Assembly: GCF_003202285.1 (NCBI RefSeq)
Contig: NZ_CM009984.1
Coordinates: forward strand, 1 to 64,000
DNA length: 64,000 bases
Direction of reading: 5' to 3'
Source of the DNA: Prauserella muralis
Lineage (GTDB): Bacteria; Actinomycetota; Actinomycetes; Mycobacteriales; Pseudonocardiaceae
The notes beneath the pieces were generated by a model that worked only from the letters and a program-made list of their open reading frames with translations, was not told the DNA's origin and ran no database searches. Below, in pieces: positions 8,604-17,212 of this stretch (the stretch's first letter is position 1; each line of letters opens with the position of its first letter). The position numbers and the translations under genes are program-made.

Positions 8604-9616
8604 GGGCTCCTCGCCGACACCGGTGTCGGATGAGCCCCGCACACCAGACCCCGCTTGTGGTCCTCGTGCCAGCCGTGCTCGACCAGCCACACCCGCACCG
8701 GTTCCACAGGCGGCGCGGTCTGGCCGGCCAGCTCGCCCGCGAGCAGCGGGCCATCCCCACAGACCGGGCACTCCAGCACGGTGACGTGCTCGTGCGGCTG
8801 GCAGGCCGCGCAGTGGTGGCGTTCGATCACCGTGTCGGGCTGCTGCGGGTCGGGGTAGAGCCAGGTGATCGCCAAGTCCTGCCGCTGCTGCCAGCGATCC
8901 CGCGCACTGCGGCCAGCATCGGCGCCGCAGCTCGGGCACCGCCCGTTCGCCGCATCCACCGAACCCGACCGATCGGCCCGGTCTGGTGGCGCACTCGACG
9001 TCGGTTTGGCCTCGGCCGCCGGAGTGCGCGGCCGCGCCGCCTTCGGGCGGGCGCCGACAGTGGCCTTGTCCAGATGCCCGTACACGGTGGAACGGGGCAC
9101 GCCGAACAACGCCGCGATCTCGGCGACAGTGTGCTCGCCCTCGTCGTAAAGCCGTTGGGCCTGGCCGACCTGCGCGGCGGTGAGTTTCGGGCGCCGGCCG
9201 CCGGTGCGGCCGCGGGCTCGCGCCGACGCCAGGCCGTCGCGGGTGTTGGCCGCGATCAGTTCCCGCTGGAACTCCGCCAGCACCGACAGCATCCCGAACA
9301 TCGCCCGTCCCTCGGCCGTCGCGGTGTCGATGCCCTGCTCGATCACCTTCAACCCGACCTCGCGCTCGCGCAGCTCCGCGCCCAAGGTGACCAGATGCAG
9401 CATCGACCGGCCGAGCCGGTCCAGCCGAGTGACCACGAGCGAGTCCCCGGCACGCAGCATCTTGAGCACCAGGTCCAGCTTCGGCCGCGACGCCTTCGCC
9501 CCGGACGCGGTGTCAAGGTAGATGTGCTCCCGCTGCACTCCGGCTCGGCTGAGCGCGTCGATCTGGTGCGCCGGGTTCTGCTCGGCGGTCGACACCCGCC
9601 CGTAGCCGATCAGCAT
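8597..9616 (-). CDS. Serine recombinase (resolvase/invertase) with Cys-rich C-terminal extension
   Basis: A 339-residue protein. The N-terminal 140 residues are a classic resolvase domain: LIGYGRVSTAEQ (Ser9 catalytic), TRLDRLGRS, then GGRRPKL and an Hin-type HTH (IAALFGVPRSTVYGHL). The C-terminal 130 residues are unusual, with repeated CxxC pairs (RCPSCGADAG, HHCAACQPH, LECPVCGDG), suggesting one or more zinc ribbons. I place the start at 9616 because MLIGYGRVS is the universal family N-terminus. TGTCGA-type half-sites lie just upstream. The ATPase gene overlaps its 3' end. Confidence 0.88.
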   Translation of the reverse strand: MLIGYGRVSTAEQNPAHQIDALSRAGVQREHIYLDTASGAKASRPKLDLVLKMLRAGDSLVVTRLDRLGRSMLHLVTLGAELREREVGLKVIEQGIDTATAEGRAMFGMLSVLAEFQRELIAANTRDGLASARARGRTGGRRPKLTAAQVGQAQRLYDEGEHTVAEIAALFGVPRSTVYGHLDKATVGARPKAARPRTPAAEAKPTSSAPPDRADRSGSVDAANGRCPSCGADAGRSARDRWQQRQDLAITWLYPDPQQPDTVIERHHCAACQPHEHVTVLECPVCGDGPLLAGELAGQTAPPVEPVRVWLVEHGWHEDHKRGLVCGAHPTPVSARSPW

Positions 9617-9722
9617 GTGTCGACAATACCCGCCGGACAGGTTTGCCGACATAGATATTCGACACGAGTTATCGACAGATGCCACCTGCGGATTCCGCTG
9701 GTCACCGCGAACCGTCGATAAA
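9617..9722. promoter_or_regulatory. Candidate res site of the serine recombinase
   Basis: Directly upstream of the recombinase start lie several TGTCGAnAA-like half-sites: TGTCGACAATA at 9618 on the plus strand, TGTCGAATATC and TGTCGATAAC on the minus strand near 9655-9676, and CGTCGATAAAC near 9713. Resolvases normally bind such inverted half-sites immediately 5' of their own gene and also regulate it there. Confidence 0.5.
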
Positions 9723-9866
9723 CGAGTGGTCTGTTACAACCCCAAGGCCGCCAGCCAGGACGCCGCCGTCCGCGAGCACCTCGTCGCCCATCTCACCGAA
9801 CTGATCGACGGCTCCGATGCCTGGTCCAAGACCCGCCGCGACGAGCTGGCCGGATCGCCCTTCTCA
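9720..9866 (+). pseudogene. IS1634-like transposase fragment
   Basis: The plus strand reads RVVCYNPKAASQDAAVREHL followed by TELIDGSDAWSKTRRDEL, then a stop. This block (xVxCxNPxxAxRDAxxRExL) is characteristic of the middle of IS1634-family transposases. Neither end of the gene is present. It marks the downstream edge of the cumate-type operon. Confidence 0.55.
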
Positions 9867-10084
9867 TAGCCCACATGCTGTGCCAATTCGGCGTCCAGTG
9901 CCCGGGTGAGCACACGTTAGTGGTGTCCTCACTCATGATCGTGATCCTCTCCGGTGGCGGCGCCTGCCGGCGCTGCCACCCCCGTCAGACCACGAGATCA
10001 ACACCCGACAGCGGTCATCTTCCACCGCATCGCCTTGGCCTCCCTGGTCAGATCGTCCGCCGGTGGCCGCGGCGGCGCGGCTCG

Positions 10085-10237
10085 TCATCCGGCGCGGACC
10101 GCGTAGGCAGCATCGACGTCGCTGCTGCCGATCAGGTCGCGCACCGGTTGACAGGGCGTCGCGGTGCGCGCGGCGTGGTCGAGCCGCTCCGTGGCTTGCC
10201 GGATCGCTTCCCGACTCTCGATCGTTCGGGCGGTCAT
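10085..10237 (-). pseudogene. 2-hydroxypenta-2,4-dienoate hydratase (MhpD-like), N-terminal fragment
   Basis: Fifty codons read MTARTIESREAIRQA ... PVRDLIGSSDVDAAYAVRA and then stop. That is the N-terminal signature of 2-keto-4-pentenoate hydratases, which take up the dienoate released by the meta-cleavage hydrolase; the intact family is about 260 residues. The ATG overlaps the stop of the extradiol dioxygenase gene (ATGA), showing it was the next gene of the operon. The rest was lost, so the lower pathway must be supplied elsewhere. Confidence 0.72.
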
Positions 10238-11358
10238 GCCGACACCGCCGCCGTGGTATTCCTCGCCGTGGGAGGGCGTGCGCCGTCGGCCGAGGCCGGG
10301 TTGAACAGCGCGAAGCACTTGTTGGAGTTGAACACGTCCGTGGTCACCATCGTCGACCAGTTCAGCGACGCACCGAGCTCCTCCATCGCGCCGAGCAGGC
10401 AGAACCAGTTCAGCATCTCGTGCTGGCCGGCATCGACAATCTCCGCGGTGGTCGTGCGCCGCCACCGCTCATAGTCCCCGGCGACGAAGGCGTCGTAAAG
10501 CGCCATGTCCGCCGTGGTGTCGGGCCGGATGTGCCAGAGCTTGTCGGTGAGGAAGGCGTGCGACCAGCTCGACGACGCGATGAACACGTAGCGGCGGTCG
10601 TCGGCGGCCAGCGCTCGCGCCACCCCGCGCCCGAGTTCCATGCACCGAGCGGGTGAAGGGCCCACCGGGTCGGTCTCGTCCTGCCAGATTTCGGCAAATT
10701 TCGCCAGTCCACCGCGGCGGGCGATCACGTGCTGGCCGTAGCAGTTCACCGTGATCGGGATGAACGGGTAGGTCAGTTCCCGCCCGGCGTGATGGTAGTC
10801 GAGGAACAATTGCGTGTTCGCGATGGAGTGCGGGAAACGCGCACCTTCGCGCTTGCGGTAGGAGTAGGCCACGTCGAAGCCGTCGGCGATCAGCCGGTCG
10901 GCCAACGTGCGCGACCACGAACGGTTACCGTGCAGCGTGAACGACATTTCGTCCGGCAAGCCCCAGACGTTGGACATGCCGAGATCGTTCAACACTTCGA
11001 ACGGGTGGACGTTGAGGTCATCGTAGGCCAGTACGCAGAACGGCGGCACGACCTCCTCGCGGAAGTTCTCGTACTGGTCGTCGCCCCACACGACGATGGC
11101 ATCGGGGGCGAACTCGTCGAGGGCCTGCCGGCAGCGATCGAGGTGTTTCACTAGTTCCGCCCGGTGGACCGCCGCTGCGGCACGTCCTTCGTCGTCGCCC
11201 CATTCGGCTTGCATCGCGGCCGGCCACCGCGTCGGGTCCTTCTCCTCTGGCGGGATGTCGGGGTCGCGCAGTGTGCCGCGCAGCAGGCCCGCCATGGTCT
11301 CGTCGCAGCCGGCCAGCGGCGGGTAGTGGGTCATGCCCATTCCGAGAATCTCGGCCAT
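10234..11358 (-). CDS. Class III extradiol ring-cleavage dioxygenase (LigB-like catalytic subunit)
   Basis: A 374-residue protein starting MAEILGMGMTHYPPLAGCDE, where H10 of GMTHYPP is the usual first Fe(II) ligand. IVVWGDDQYENFRE and FIASSSWSHAFLTDKLW (SxSWSH motif) belong to the LigB/class III fold, which cleaves protocatechuate-, gallate- or 2,3-dihydroxy-carboxylate-type catechols. A 268-bp gap separates it from the SDR gene, but it is coupled downstream to the hydratase fragment. In a cumate-type route it would open 2,3-dihydroxy-p-cumate. The substrate is inference. Confidence 0.8.
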   Translation of the reverse strand: MAEILGMGMTHYPPLAGCDETMAGLLRGTLRDPDIPPEEKDPTRWPAAMQAEWGDDEGRAAAAVHRAELVKHLDRCRQALDEFAPDAIVVWGDDQYENFREEVVPPFCVLAYDDLNVHPFEVLNDLGMSNVWGLPDEMSFTLHGNRSWSRTLADRLIADGFDVAYSYRKREGARFPHSIANTQLFLDYHHAGRELTYPFIPITVNCYGQHVIARRGGLAKFAEIWQDETDPVGPSPARCMELGRGVARALAADDRRYVFIASSSWSHAFLTDKLWHIRPDTTADMALYDAFVAGDYERWRRTTTAEIVDAGQHEMLNWFCLLGAMEELGASLNWSTMVTTDVFNSNKCFALFNPASADGARPPTARNTTAAVSA

Positions 11359-11626
11359 CGTTATCTTCCCTAAGGTTGATCTTGTCTGGGGTTGGATGCC
11401 CTGGATGCCCAGGGCGATGGGGTGTGGCTGATCGTTGTCTGCCGTATGGTGGCTCGGAAGGAATGGCCGCCCCGTCGTTCTGGACGCCCTGGCCGCTGAT
11501 TCAGATCTGCTGCGGGGTCGAGGCCATCCTCCCCTCCCGCCACCCAAACCCACGGGATCAACGCGCCGACTTTTTCAGGGCGAAGTAGTTAGGGTCGGGC
11601 GACGTCGTTGCTGTCGAGCCGGGCTG

Positions 11627-12409
11627 TCACTGCATGCTGCTTCCGCCGTTGACTCCGAGGACCTGGCCGGTGATGAAACGCGAGTCCTCACGGGCGAGGT
11701 AGGCGACCGCCGCGGCGACCTCGTCGACCTCCGCCGGCCGGTTCATCGGGATCCAGGCCACGGCGTCGTCGAGGACCTTCCGAAGCCGAGCGGGAGCAGT
11801 GCCGGCGGCCAGCGCGGCGTCGAGAGCGTCGGTACGGACGTAGGACGGAGCGACCACGTTGACGGTGATGCCGTCGGTCGCGAACTCGCGCGCCAGCCCG
11901 CGGGCCAGGGCGTGGACCCCGCCCTTGGCCGCGTTGTAGATCGCGTGGTCGGTCAGGCCATTACGCACCGACTCCGCGCCGATGTTCACGATCCGCCCAT
12001 ATCCGCGACGACGCATCGCCGGCAGGAACGCCAGACAACAGCGCAGCGTCGTCCACAGGTTGTTGTTGATCGTGGCCTGCAAAGTCTCCTCGGTGTGCTC
12101 CAGCGTCGGAAGGATGACGCCACCGCCAGCATTGTTGACCAGCACGTCGACAGCGCCGAAGGCGTCGTTCGCGGTAGCGTGCAGGTCCTCGGCGGCCCCC
12201 GGCTGGGCAAGGTCGCCGACGAAGCCGGCGGCAGGGGGACCAAGGGCCACGACCGCCTCGTCGACCTCGGCCTTATCGAGACCGGCTACGACCACGCTCG
12301 CGCCGTCGGCGGCGAGCCGGGTACTGATTGCCCGGCCGATGCCGGTCGCCCCACCGGTCACCACCGCGACGCGGCCCTCGAGTGCTCCCATCCCGGACTC
12401 CGGCATCAC
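11627..12409 (-). CDS. SDR dehydrogenase, probable cis-dihydrodiol carboxylate dehydrogenase
   Basis: A classical short-chain dehydrogenase of about 260 residues: Gly-rich TGGATGIG, NNAG, and catalytic Ser/Tyr/Lys (GAESVRNGLTDHAIYNAAKGG). In this position after a Rieske oxygenase it should oxidise the cis-diol to a catechol with NAD+ (cf. CmtB/BphB role). The GTG at 12409 overlaps the oxygenase beta stop, while the ATG at 12391 (MGALEGRVAVVTG) is also possible. Family membership is firm; the substrate follows from context only. Confidence 0.8.
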   Translation of the reverse strand: MMPESGMGALEGRVAVVTGGATGIGRAISTRLAADGASVVVAGLDKAEVDEAVVALGPPAAGFVGDLAQPGAAEDLHATANDAFGAVDVLVNNAGGGVILPTLEHTEETLQATINNNLWTTLRCCLAFLPAMRRRGYGRIVNIGAESVRNGLTDHAIYNAAKGGVHALARGLAREFATDGITVNVVAPSYVRTDALDAALAAGTAPARLRKVLDDAVAWIPMNRPAEVDEVAAAVAYLAREDSRFITGQVLGVNGGSSMQ

Positions 12410-12924
12410 AGGATGATCGCGACGTCGTTGGCCGGGCGGAGGCTAGTCATGTCCAGCATCACCCGCTTCGAGCGGATGCGCAGCTGCCCGTCGCGCTGCA
12501 CCAGCCGGTACTCGTAGCTCCCGACGAAGCTCACGTCCTTGCCGTTGCGCGCCCGATAGACCACAAAGTTCGCCCGCACCGGGAACTCGGGATCGTCCGA
12601 CGAGCCGTCGACGGCGCCGACCCGGACGTTGCTCACCAGGTGCCTGAGGTTCGAGTGCGGGTACTCCCGGTGGGCCTTGCGGCTGTTGAGCCGCTCCACC
12701 CGCGCCGTCATCCGCAGCCGGTCATCGTCGATCAGCACGAGGTCCGCGGCAGGGTCGCCGTCATGGGTGTCGGTAGCGGGGATGACGTAGTGGGCGTCCT
12801 CGGTGTAGAGGGTCAGCCAGGTGTCGAGGTCCCAGTTGTCGAGCAACTCCGCCTCGAGGAAAAGCAGGTCCTCGACCTCGGCGCGGGTCACCGTGCCCGT
12901 GACTTCCTGCGGCGGGGCGCTCAC
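12406..12924 (-). CDS. Aromatic ring-hydroxylating dioxygenase, beta subunit
   Basis: A 172-residue small subunit of the SnoaL-like fold: EVEDLLFLEAELLDNWDLDTW ... LYTEDAHYVIP and SYEYRLVQRDGQLRIRSKRV are hallmarks of the beta subunits of biphenyl, benzoate and cumate oxygenases. It has a structural role in the alpha3beta3 hexamer. The GTG start overlaps the alpha stop (GTGA). The length is the usual 160-190 residues. Confidence 0.9.
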   Translation of the reverse strand: MSAPPQEVTGTVTRAEVEDLLFLEAELLDNWDLDTWLTLYTEDAHYVIPATDTHDGDPAADLVLIDDDRLRMTARVERLNSRKAHREYPHSNLRHLVSNVRVGAVDGSSDDPEFPVRANFVVYRARNGKDVSFVGSYEYRLVQRDGQLRIRSKRVMLDMTSLRPANDVAIIL

Positions 12925-14213
12925 GGCATGCTCCGGAGATCGTCGCGATCCATATCGTCACGCCAGCGTCGCCAGAACGCCCGCATCTGAGCCTCGTCGT
13001 TGGCCGCAGGCGGCCGCGCCATACCCCGGGAGATGTCGTTCCACTCGACGCCGCCGCTGGCGAAACCCTGCTGGCAGGACTCCAGCGCCTCGACGTCGTC
13101 GGGTGTGGCGAACCCACCCGGCCCGAGGAAGGTCAGAAAGCTGTCCAACCGGCGTTGCCGCACGTCCGGCTCCTCGTTTCTTGGCGCGAGCTCCCAGGCC
13201 GTGACGATCATCCGATCGACCGCGACCGGCATGAAGGTGCGCACGGTGACGGCCTGGATGTCGTTGATGATCAGGTTCGGGTAGACGAGCAGGTTCCGGT
13301 TGTGCTCACACATCCACCGCGCCCGGGCCTCGCCGAACCGTTCGGTCAGCTCGGCGCGCAGCCGGTCGATCTCGACCCGGGCGGCATCGCCGAAGAGAGG
13401 CTCCCACTTCGCGATGGGCCGCCCCCATGGCGCGCGGTAGTCGATGACCGCGTGACCGTTACCGAGCGACCGCCCCACTCCGTCCACCCCGCCGGACACG
13501 TCGGTGCCGAGGGCCACCAGGTACTTGAAGTAGGTGTCGTGAGTGGACACCGCGTGGTAGCCGTCGATCGAGTTCTCGACCAGCAGCTTCCAGTTGGCAT
13601 CGATGCCGTACTCGTTGGTGCCGCGGAGGATCTCCATGCCCGCCGGTGCGGCATCGACGACGAGGTCGAGGTAGTCCTTCGCGTCGGCGAGGTAGGTCTC
13701 GAGCTCGACGACGTCCGGGTCGTAGCAGCAGAACACGAACCCGCGATAGGACGCAACCCGCGCGACCCGCTTGAGGCCCAGGCCTTCCCAGTCGAGGTTG
13801 CCGTAGGCCTCCCGGTCGGGCACTCCGGAGAGCTTGCCCTCGGAGTCGAAGGTCCAGGCGTGGTAGAAGCACTGGAACACCTTCGCGTTTCCCTGGTCCC
13901 GGCGGCACACCACCGCACCGCGATGGGTGCAGGAGTTGTGGAAGACGTTGACCTGATTGCTCTTGGCGCCGCGCACCATGAACAGCGGCCGTCCGCCGAC
14001 CTGGCGCCGTACGTAGTCGCCCGGGTTCTCGATCTCCGACTCGTGCCCGACGTACAGCCAATTGTGGTCGAAGATTCTCCGCTGTTCCTCGGTGAGCACG
14101 GCGGGCGAGGTCATTGCGTCGCGGTGTACCCGAAACCGTTCGGGCTCCTCGGCCACCAGCCGTGATCCGGTGCCGGTGATCAACCCGCTGGGCGGGTCGT
14201 TTAGCAGTGTCAT
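12921..14213 (-). CDS. Aromatic ring-hydroxylating dioxygenase, alpha subunit (Rieske; p-cumate/benzoate type)
   Basis: A 430-residue oxygenase with a Rieske [2Fe-2S] site CTHRG (C95, H97) and CFYHAW (C115, H118), and the catalytic iron motif ENSIDGYHAVSTHDTY (D217, H220, H225). The N-terminus EERFRVHRD-like segment and WLYVGHESEIENPGDY resemble the benzoate/cumate group rather than naphthalene types. It would use electrons from a ferredoxin and reductase to cis-dihydroxylate an aromatic carboxylate. No ferredoxin or reductase gene lies in this operon. It sits between the hydrolase and beta-subunit genes. Confidence 0.88.
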   Translation of the reverse strand: MTLLNDPPSGLITGTGSRLVAEEPERFRVHRDAMTSPAVLTEEQRRIFDHNWLYVGHESEIENPGDYVRRQVGGRPLFMVRGAKSNQVNVFHNSCTHRGAVVCRRDQGNAKVFQCFYHAWTFDSEGKLSGVPDREAYGNLDWEGLGLKRVARVASYRGFVFCCYDPDVVELETYLADAKDYLDLVVDAAPAGMEILRGTNEYGIDANWKLLVENSIDGYHAVSTHDTYFKYLVALGTDVSGGVDGVGRSLGNGHAVIDYRAPWGRPIAKWEPLFGDAARVEIDRLRAELTERFGEARARWMCEHNRNLLVYPNLIINDIQAVTVRTFMPVAVDRMIVTAWELAPRNEEPDVRQRRLDSFLTFLGPGGFATPDDVEALESCQQGFASGGVEWNDISRGMARPPAANDEAQMRAFWRRWRDDMDRDDLRSMP

Positions 14214-14225
14214 GTGATCACTTCC

Positions 14226-15056
14226 CTACGCGGCGAGGTAATCCCCGACCACGGTGTTGAACTCGTCAGCGCGTTCGATCTGGGTCCAGTGCCCGCATCG
14301 GGCGAACACGTGCAGGTCGGCGTTCGGCAGCAGGTCGACCATGGTCCAGGAGATCTCGGCTGGGATCACCCGGTCCTCGCGGCCGTGCACCAGCAGCGCA
14401 GGCGGGGTAGTGGCTCGGACCTGCTCCTCGGTGATTCCCAGCTGCCCACCAGCGTGGCGTGGATCGTTGAACATCGCGGTATAGGCCTCGTGCGCGCCGG
14501 GGGCGACGCTGGCCTCGTAGCGGTCGCGCACCAGATCCTCGGTAATCAGATCGGGATCGACCGCGAACCATGACTTGAGCAGAGTGCGCATGTTGTCGTG
14601 CGATGGCTCGTACGCCCGCACCGCCTTGAGCCCCTCGGTGGCCGTCATGCCGACGCCGGGCGAGCCCATGAGGACCATCCGCGCGATCCGCTCGGGGCGA
14701 TCGGCGGCCATCTCCAGGCCGATCCGCCCGCCCAGGGAATTCCCGATCACCGAGAACCGCTCCAGGCCCATCGCGTCGGCGAAGCCCCAGACGTGGTTGG
14801 TCCAGGTCCGCAGCGAGTAGCAGACATCCGCGGGCCGCTCGGTGTGCCCGAACCCGACGATGTCGGCAGCCAATACCCGAAACCGCTCGGCCAGCACCGG
14901 CAGGGTCAGCCGCCAGTTCGCCCACGCCGACACGCCCGGTCCCGACCCGTGGAGCAGGAGCACCGGATCGCCGGTGCCCGCGTCGTGATAATGGGTGCGG
15001 ACTCCGCGCACGTCAACGTACTTGCTGACGCCGACCTCGGACGCAGTGGTCGTCAT
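14226..15056 (-). CDS. Meta-cleavage product hydrolase (alpha/beta fold, CmtE/BphD-like)
   Basis: A 276-residue alpha/beta hydrolase. HGSGPGVSAWANWR (36-49) is the oxyanion-loop signature of C-C bond hydrolases acting on meta-cleavage products. The nucleophile is Ser107 in GNSLGGR, with HGREDRVIP and CGHWTQIE carrying Asp and His. In the cumate route the equivalent enzyme splits the decarboxylated ring-fission product into isobutyrate and 2-hydroxypenta-2,4-dienoate. Its start overlaps the end of the decarboxylase gene. Substrate length is inference. Confidence 0.86.
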   Translation of the reverse strand: MTTTASEVGVSKYVDVRGVRTHYHDAGTGDPVLLLHGSGPGVSAWANWRLTLPVLAERFRVLAADIVGFGHTERPADVCYSLRTWTNHVWGFADAMGLERFSVIGNSLGGRIGLEMAADRPERIARMVLMGSPGVGMTATEGLKAVRAYEPSHDNMRTLLKSWFAVDPDLITEDLVRDRYEASVAPGAHEAYTAMFNDPRHAGGQLGITEEQVRATTPPALLVHGREDRVIPAEISWTMVDLLPNADLHVFARCGHWTQIERADEFNTVVGDYLAA

Positions 15057-16087
15057 TGTGACTCCAGTTCTGTGGCGGGAGTAAGGGTCATCAGGGCTTC
15101 ACCGTTCACGACACCGATCAACGCCTTGAGGTCCGGATGGAGGCCACGCAGCACCGCGCCCACCGGCACCTCACGGGCGGCGAAGGGGTAGTCGGTACCG
15201 AGCACCACGTGGTCCTCGCCCACCCGGTCGAGGACCAGGCGCAGGCTGGTGGTGTCGTACGTCAGCGAGTCACACCACAGGACTCCGGCACGCTCCAGGA
15301 CGGTATCGGCGTCGGCGGCCGGTCTGCGGCCCGGCGCCGCGATGGCCTGGCCCTTCGCGACCCTCGGCAGGATCATGGGCAGCGCTCCACCGCCGTGGGC
15401 CAAGCAGACCCGCACGTTCGGGCGATCGACCAGGGTCCCGGCCGTCAGTAGCCCCGCGCCCGCGACAGCGGTCTCACCGGGCATACCGACGCCGAACGCA
15501 AGGCCGGCCGCGGCCAGCCGTGGGTCAAGGTGTTCGTCCACGGGGTGGACGAACACCACCGCGCCGAGCTCGTCGGCAGCGTCGAAGAACGGGCCGAACG
15601 CCGGGTCGGACAGCTCAAGAGCCCCCACCCGGGCGCCGACTTCGACACCGACAAACCCCAGATCCTGGACACAACGGCGAAGCTCGGCGACCGCCGCGTC
15701 CACCTCCTGTAAGGGCACGGCGCCCAGCGCGCGGAACCGATCCGGTGCCTCGCCCACCAGCGCGGCGAAGAACGTGTTCTGGGCACGCGCGAACTCCACC
15801 ACCCCGGCGGGAGGGGCGTCGTGGCACAGCGTCACCGGCATCGGGGAGACGACCTGGACCGCCACCCCCTCGGCATCCATGTCGGCGATCCGCCGGGTCG
15901 CCGACCAGCACCGATCGTCGACCTCGCGATAGCGACGGCGACCGACCCACATCGTCGCGTGGGTGTCATCGAGCCGCTCCATCACAGGCCACGCGTAGTC
16001 CCCGCCGTCCCGATCCGGAGCTCCCAGATCGGGCGCGACGACATGGGTGTGCCAGTCGACGACACCGGAACCAACACTGCCACCCAT
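15053..16087 (-). CDS. ACMSD-like amidohydrolase, probable ring-fission-product decarboxylase
   Basis: A 344-residue amidohydrolase-2 protein. VVDWHTHVV (H13, H15) gives the HxH metal site, VFVHPVD and CLAHGGG the middle ligands, and LGTDYPFA the distal Asp. ACMSD-type enzymes decarboxylate 3-carboxy muconate semialdehydes. Here it fits removal of the ring carboxylate after extradiol cleavage and before the hydrolase step. The ATG at 16087 has GGAAGG 8 nt upstream and is preferred over a TTG at 16117. It is first gene of the operon, divergent from the GntR gene. Confidence 0.75.
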   Translation of the reverse strand: MGGSVGSGVVDWHTHVVAPDLGAPDRDGGDYAWPVMERLDDTHATMWVGRRRYREVDDRCWSATRRIADMDAEGVAVQVVSPMPVTLCHDAPPAGVVEFARAQNTFFAALVGEAPDRFRALGAVPLQEVDAAVAELRRCVQDLGFVGVEVGARVGALELSDPAFGPFFDAADELGAVVFVHPVDEHLDPRLAAAGLAFGVGMPGETAVAGAGLLTAGTLVDRPNVRVCLAHGGGALPMILPRVAKGQAIAAPGRRPAADADTVLERAGVLWCDSLTYDTTSLRLVLDRVGEDHVVLGTDYPFAAREVPVGAVLRGLHPDLKALIGVVNGEALMTLTPATELESQ

Positions 16088-16117
16088 GCGCCGTACCTTC
16101 CGCGTCGATGCGGCCAA

Positions 16118-16262
16118 CCTGCTGCAAAGCTATAAAATCCTCACGAAGGTTTCAAGGGGATTTCGCGGGTCGATCAGCGTACATCGCACGCTTGATGACA
16201 GATCAGGAGTTATACTTTACCAAGTTTTCCCAAGTTTCGGCCAGCTGCTACAAGGGGACGCG
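16118..16262. promoter_or_regulatory. Divergent control region of the cumate-type operon and gntR
   Basis: This 145-bp AT-richer spacer separates the two divergent genes. It holds a TATACT -10-like hexamer (16211-16216, plus), a TTGAAA/TATAGC pair on the minus strand with a short 15-bp spacer, and two direct copies of CCAAGTTT about 10 bp apart near 16220-16237. Probable operator of the GntR protein; the exact sites are uncertain. Confidence 0.4.
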
Positions 16263-16967
16263 ATGACAGACACCTCGCTCGGCCCTCCGGCGCACGGATC
16301 CCGCGCCGAGCGCATCGCCGAGGCGATACAGGAGGAGGTCGCCGAGCACGGCCTCGAGGCCGGCGCCAGGCTCGGCCTGCGCACCGAGCTCATCGCCCGC
16401 CACGGCGCGAGCCCGTCGGCGATGGACGAGGCGCTGCGGCTGCTGCGGGACCGGGGCTTGATCAGCGTGCGTCCCGGCCCCTCCGGTGGAGTGTTCGTCA
16501 CTCACGCACCGGCCCAGCTCCGAATCGGTGTCATCGACGTCTGGTTCTCGACCGCTGTCAAGGATCCCCGGGACCTTTTCGCCGCGCGCACCTTCTTCGA
16601 CGACGCGTTCGCCGCGCTCGCCGTCCACCGTGCCACACCCGAGGACGCGCGGGCCATGTCCTGGGCCCTCGAGGACATGCGGCGCCACCGCCACGACCCG
16701 CGCGGCTACCTCGACGCCAACATGCGCCTGCACCAGGCCATCGCCCGGGCCAGCGGCGTCACCGTGGCTGTCGGACTTTACGAGACCGTCGTCGCCCTGC
16801 TCCGAAACGGAATTATCCGGGCGGCGTTCGTCGAGCCGGCGGAGTCCCGGGTCTCGCACTCGCTTGATGTGCACGAGGGCATGATCAGAGCAATCAGCGA
16901 CGGTGACGCAGAAGCGATGAGCAAGCTGATCACCCTCCACCGAGGCGACCTACACCGCCTCGACTAG
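16263..16967 (+). CDS. GntR/FadR-family (FCD) transcriptional regulator
   Basis: A 234-residue regulator with an N-terminal winged helix (RAERIAEAIQEEVAEHGLEAG ... ELIARHGASPSAMDEALRLL ... GLISVRPGPSGGVFV) and an all-helical C-terminal FCD-type ligand domain (FFDDAFAALAVHRATPEDARA; MRLHQAIARASG; HEGMIRAISDGDAEA). The ATG at 16263 follows AAGGGGACGCG. It is divergent from the oxygenase operon and likely its ligand-responsive repressor. The effector would be a pathway intermediate (inference). Confidence 0.85.
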   Translation: MTDTSLGPPAHGSRAERIAEAIQEEVAEHGLEAGARLGLRTELIARHGASPSAMDEALRLLRDRGLISVRPGPSGGVFVTHAPAQLRIGVIDVWFSTAVKDPRDLFAARTFFDDAFAALAVHRATPEDARAMSWALEDMRRHRHDPRGYLDANMRLHQAIARASGVTVAVGLYETVVALLRNGIIRAAFVEPAESRVSHSLDVHEGMIRAISDGDAEAMSKLITLHRGDLHRLD

Positions 16968-16986
16968 CTACTTCGACCTGAAAAGG

Positions 16987-17130
16987 GGCAGAGATTCACC
17001 GCGCTGGTCGGCATCCCGCGCCGCAGCTACACCCGTTGGATTGCCAAGGCGCGGGCCGGGAACCCGCCGAAGGGACCCTGGCCGGCGCCGGTGGTGGAGG
17101 CGATCGAGCCGGTGGTGGAGAAGTACGCCC
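16987..17130 (+). pseudogene. IS3-family OrfB fragment
   Basis: The plus strand reads RFTALVGIPRRSYTRW and GPWPAPVVEAIEPVVEKYA, the N-terminal part of an IS3-type OrfB (HTH_21 region). It has no start and is cut at 17131 by the next IS3-like element. Confidence 0.6.
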
Positions 17131-17212
17131 AGCCCTCTGTGTCAAGATCAAGTGAGGCAAGATTAGATCTTGAAACATTGTCCTGAGGGCGAGCGAGGAG
17201 TCCGACCCCCAC

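Noticed and set aside
11359..11626. Possible ferredoxin or extra gene in the gap between the dioxygenase and SDR genes
   Set aside because: No Cys motifs or family signature in any frame; treated as spacer.
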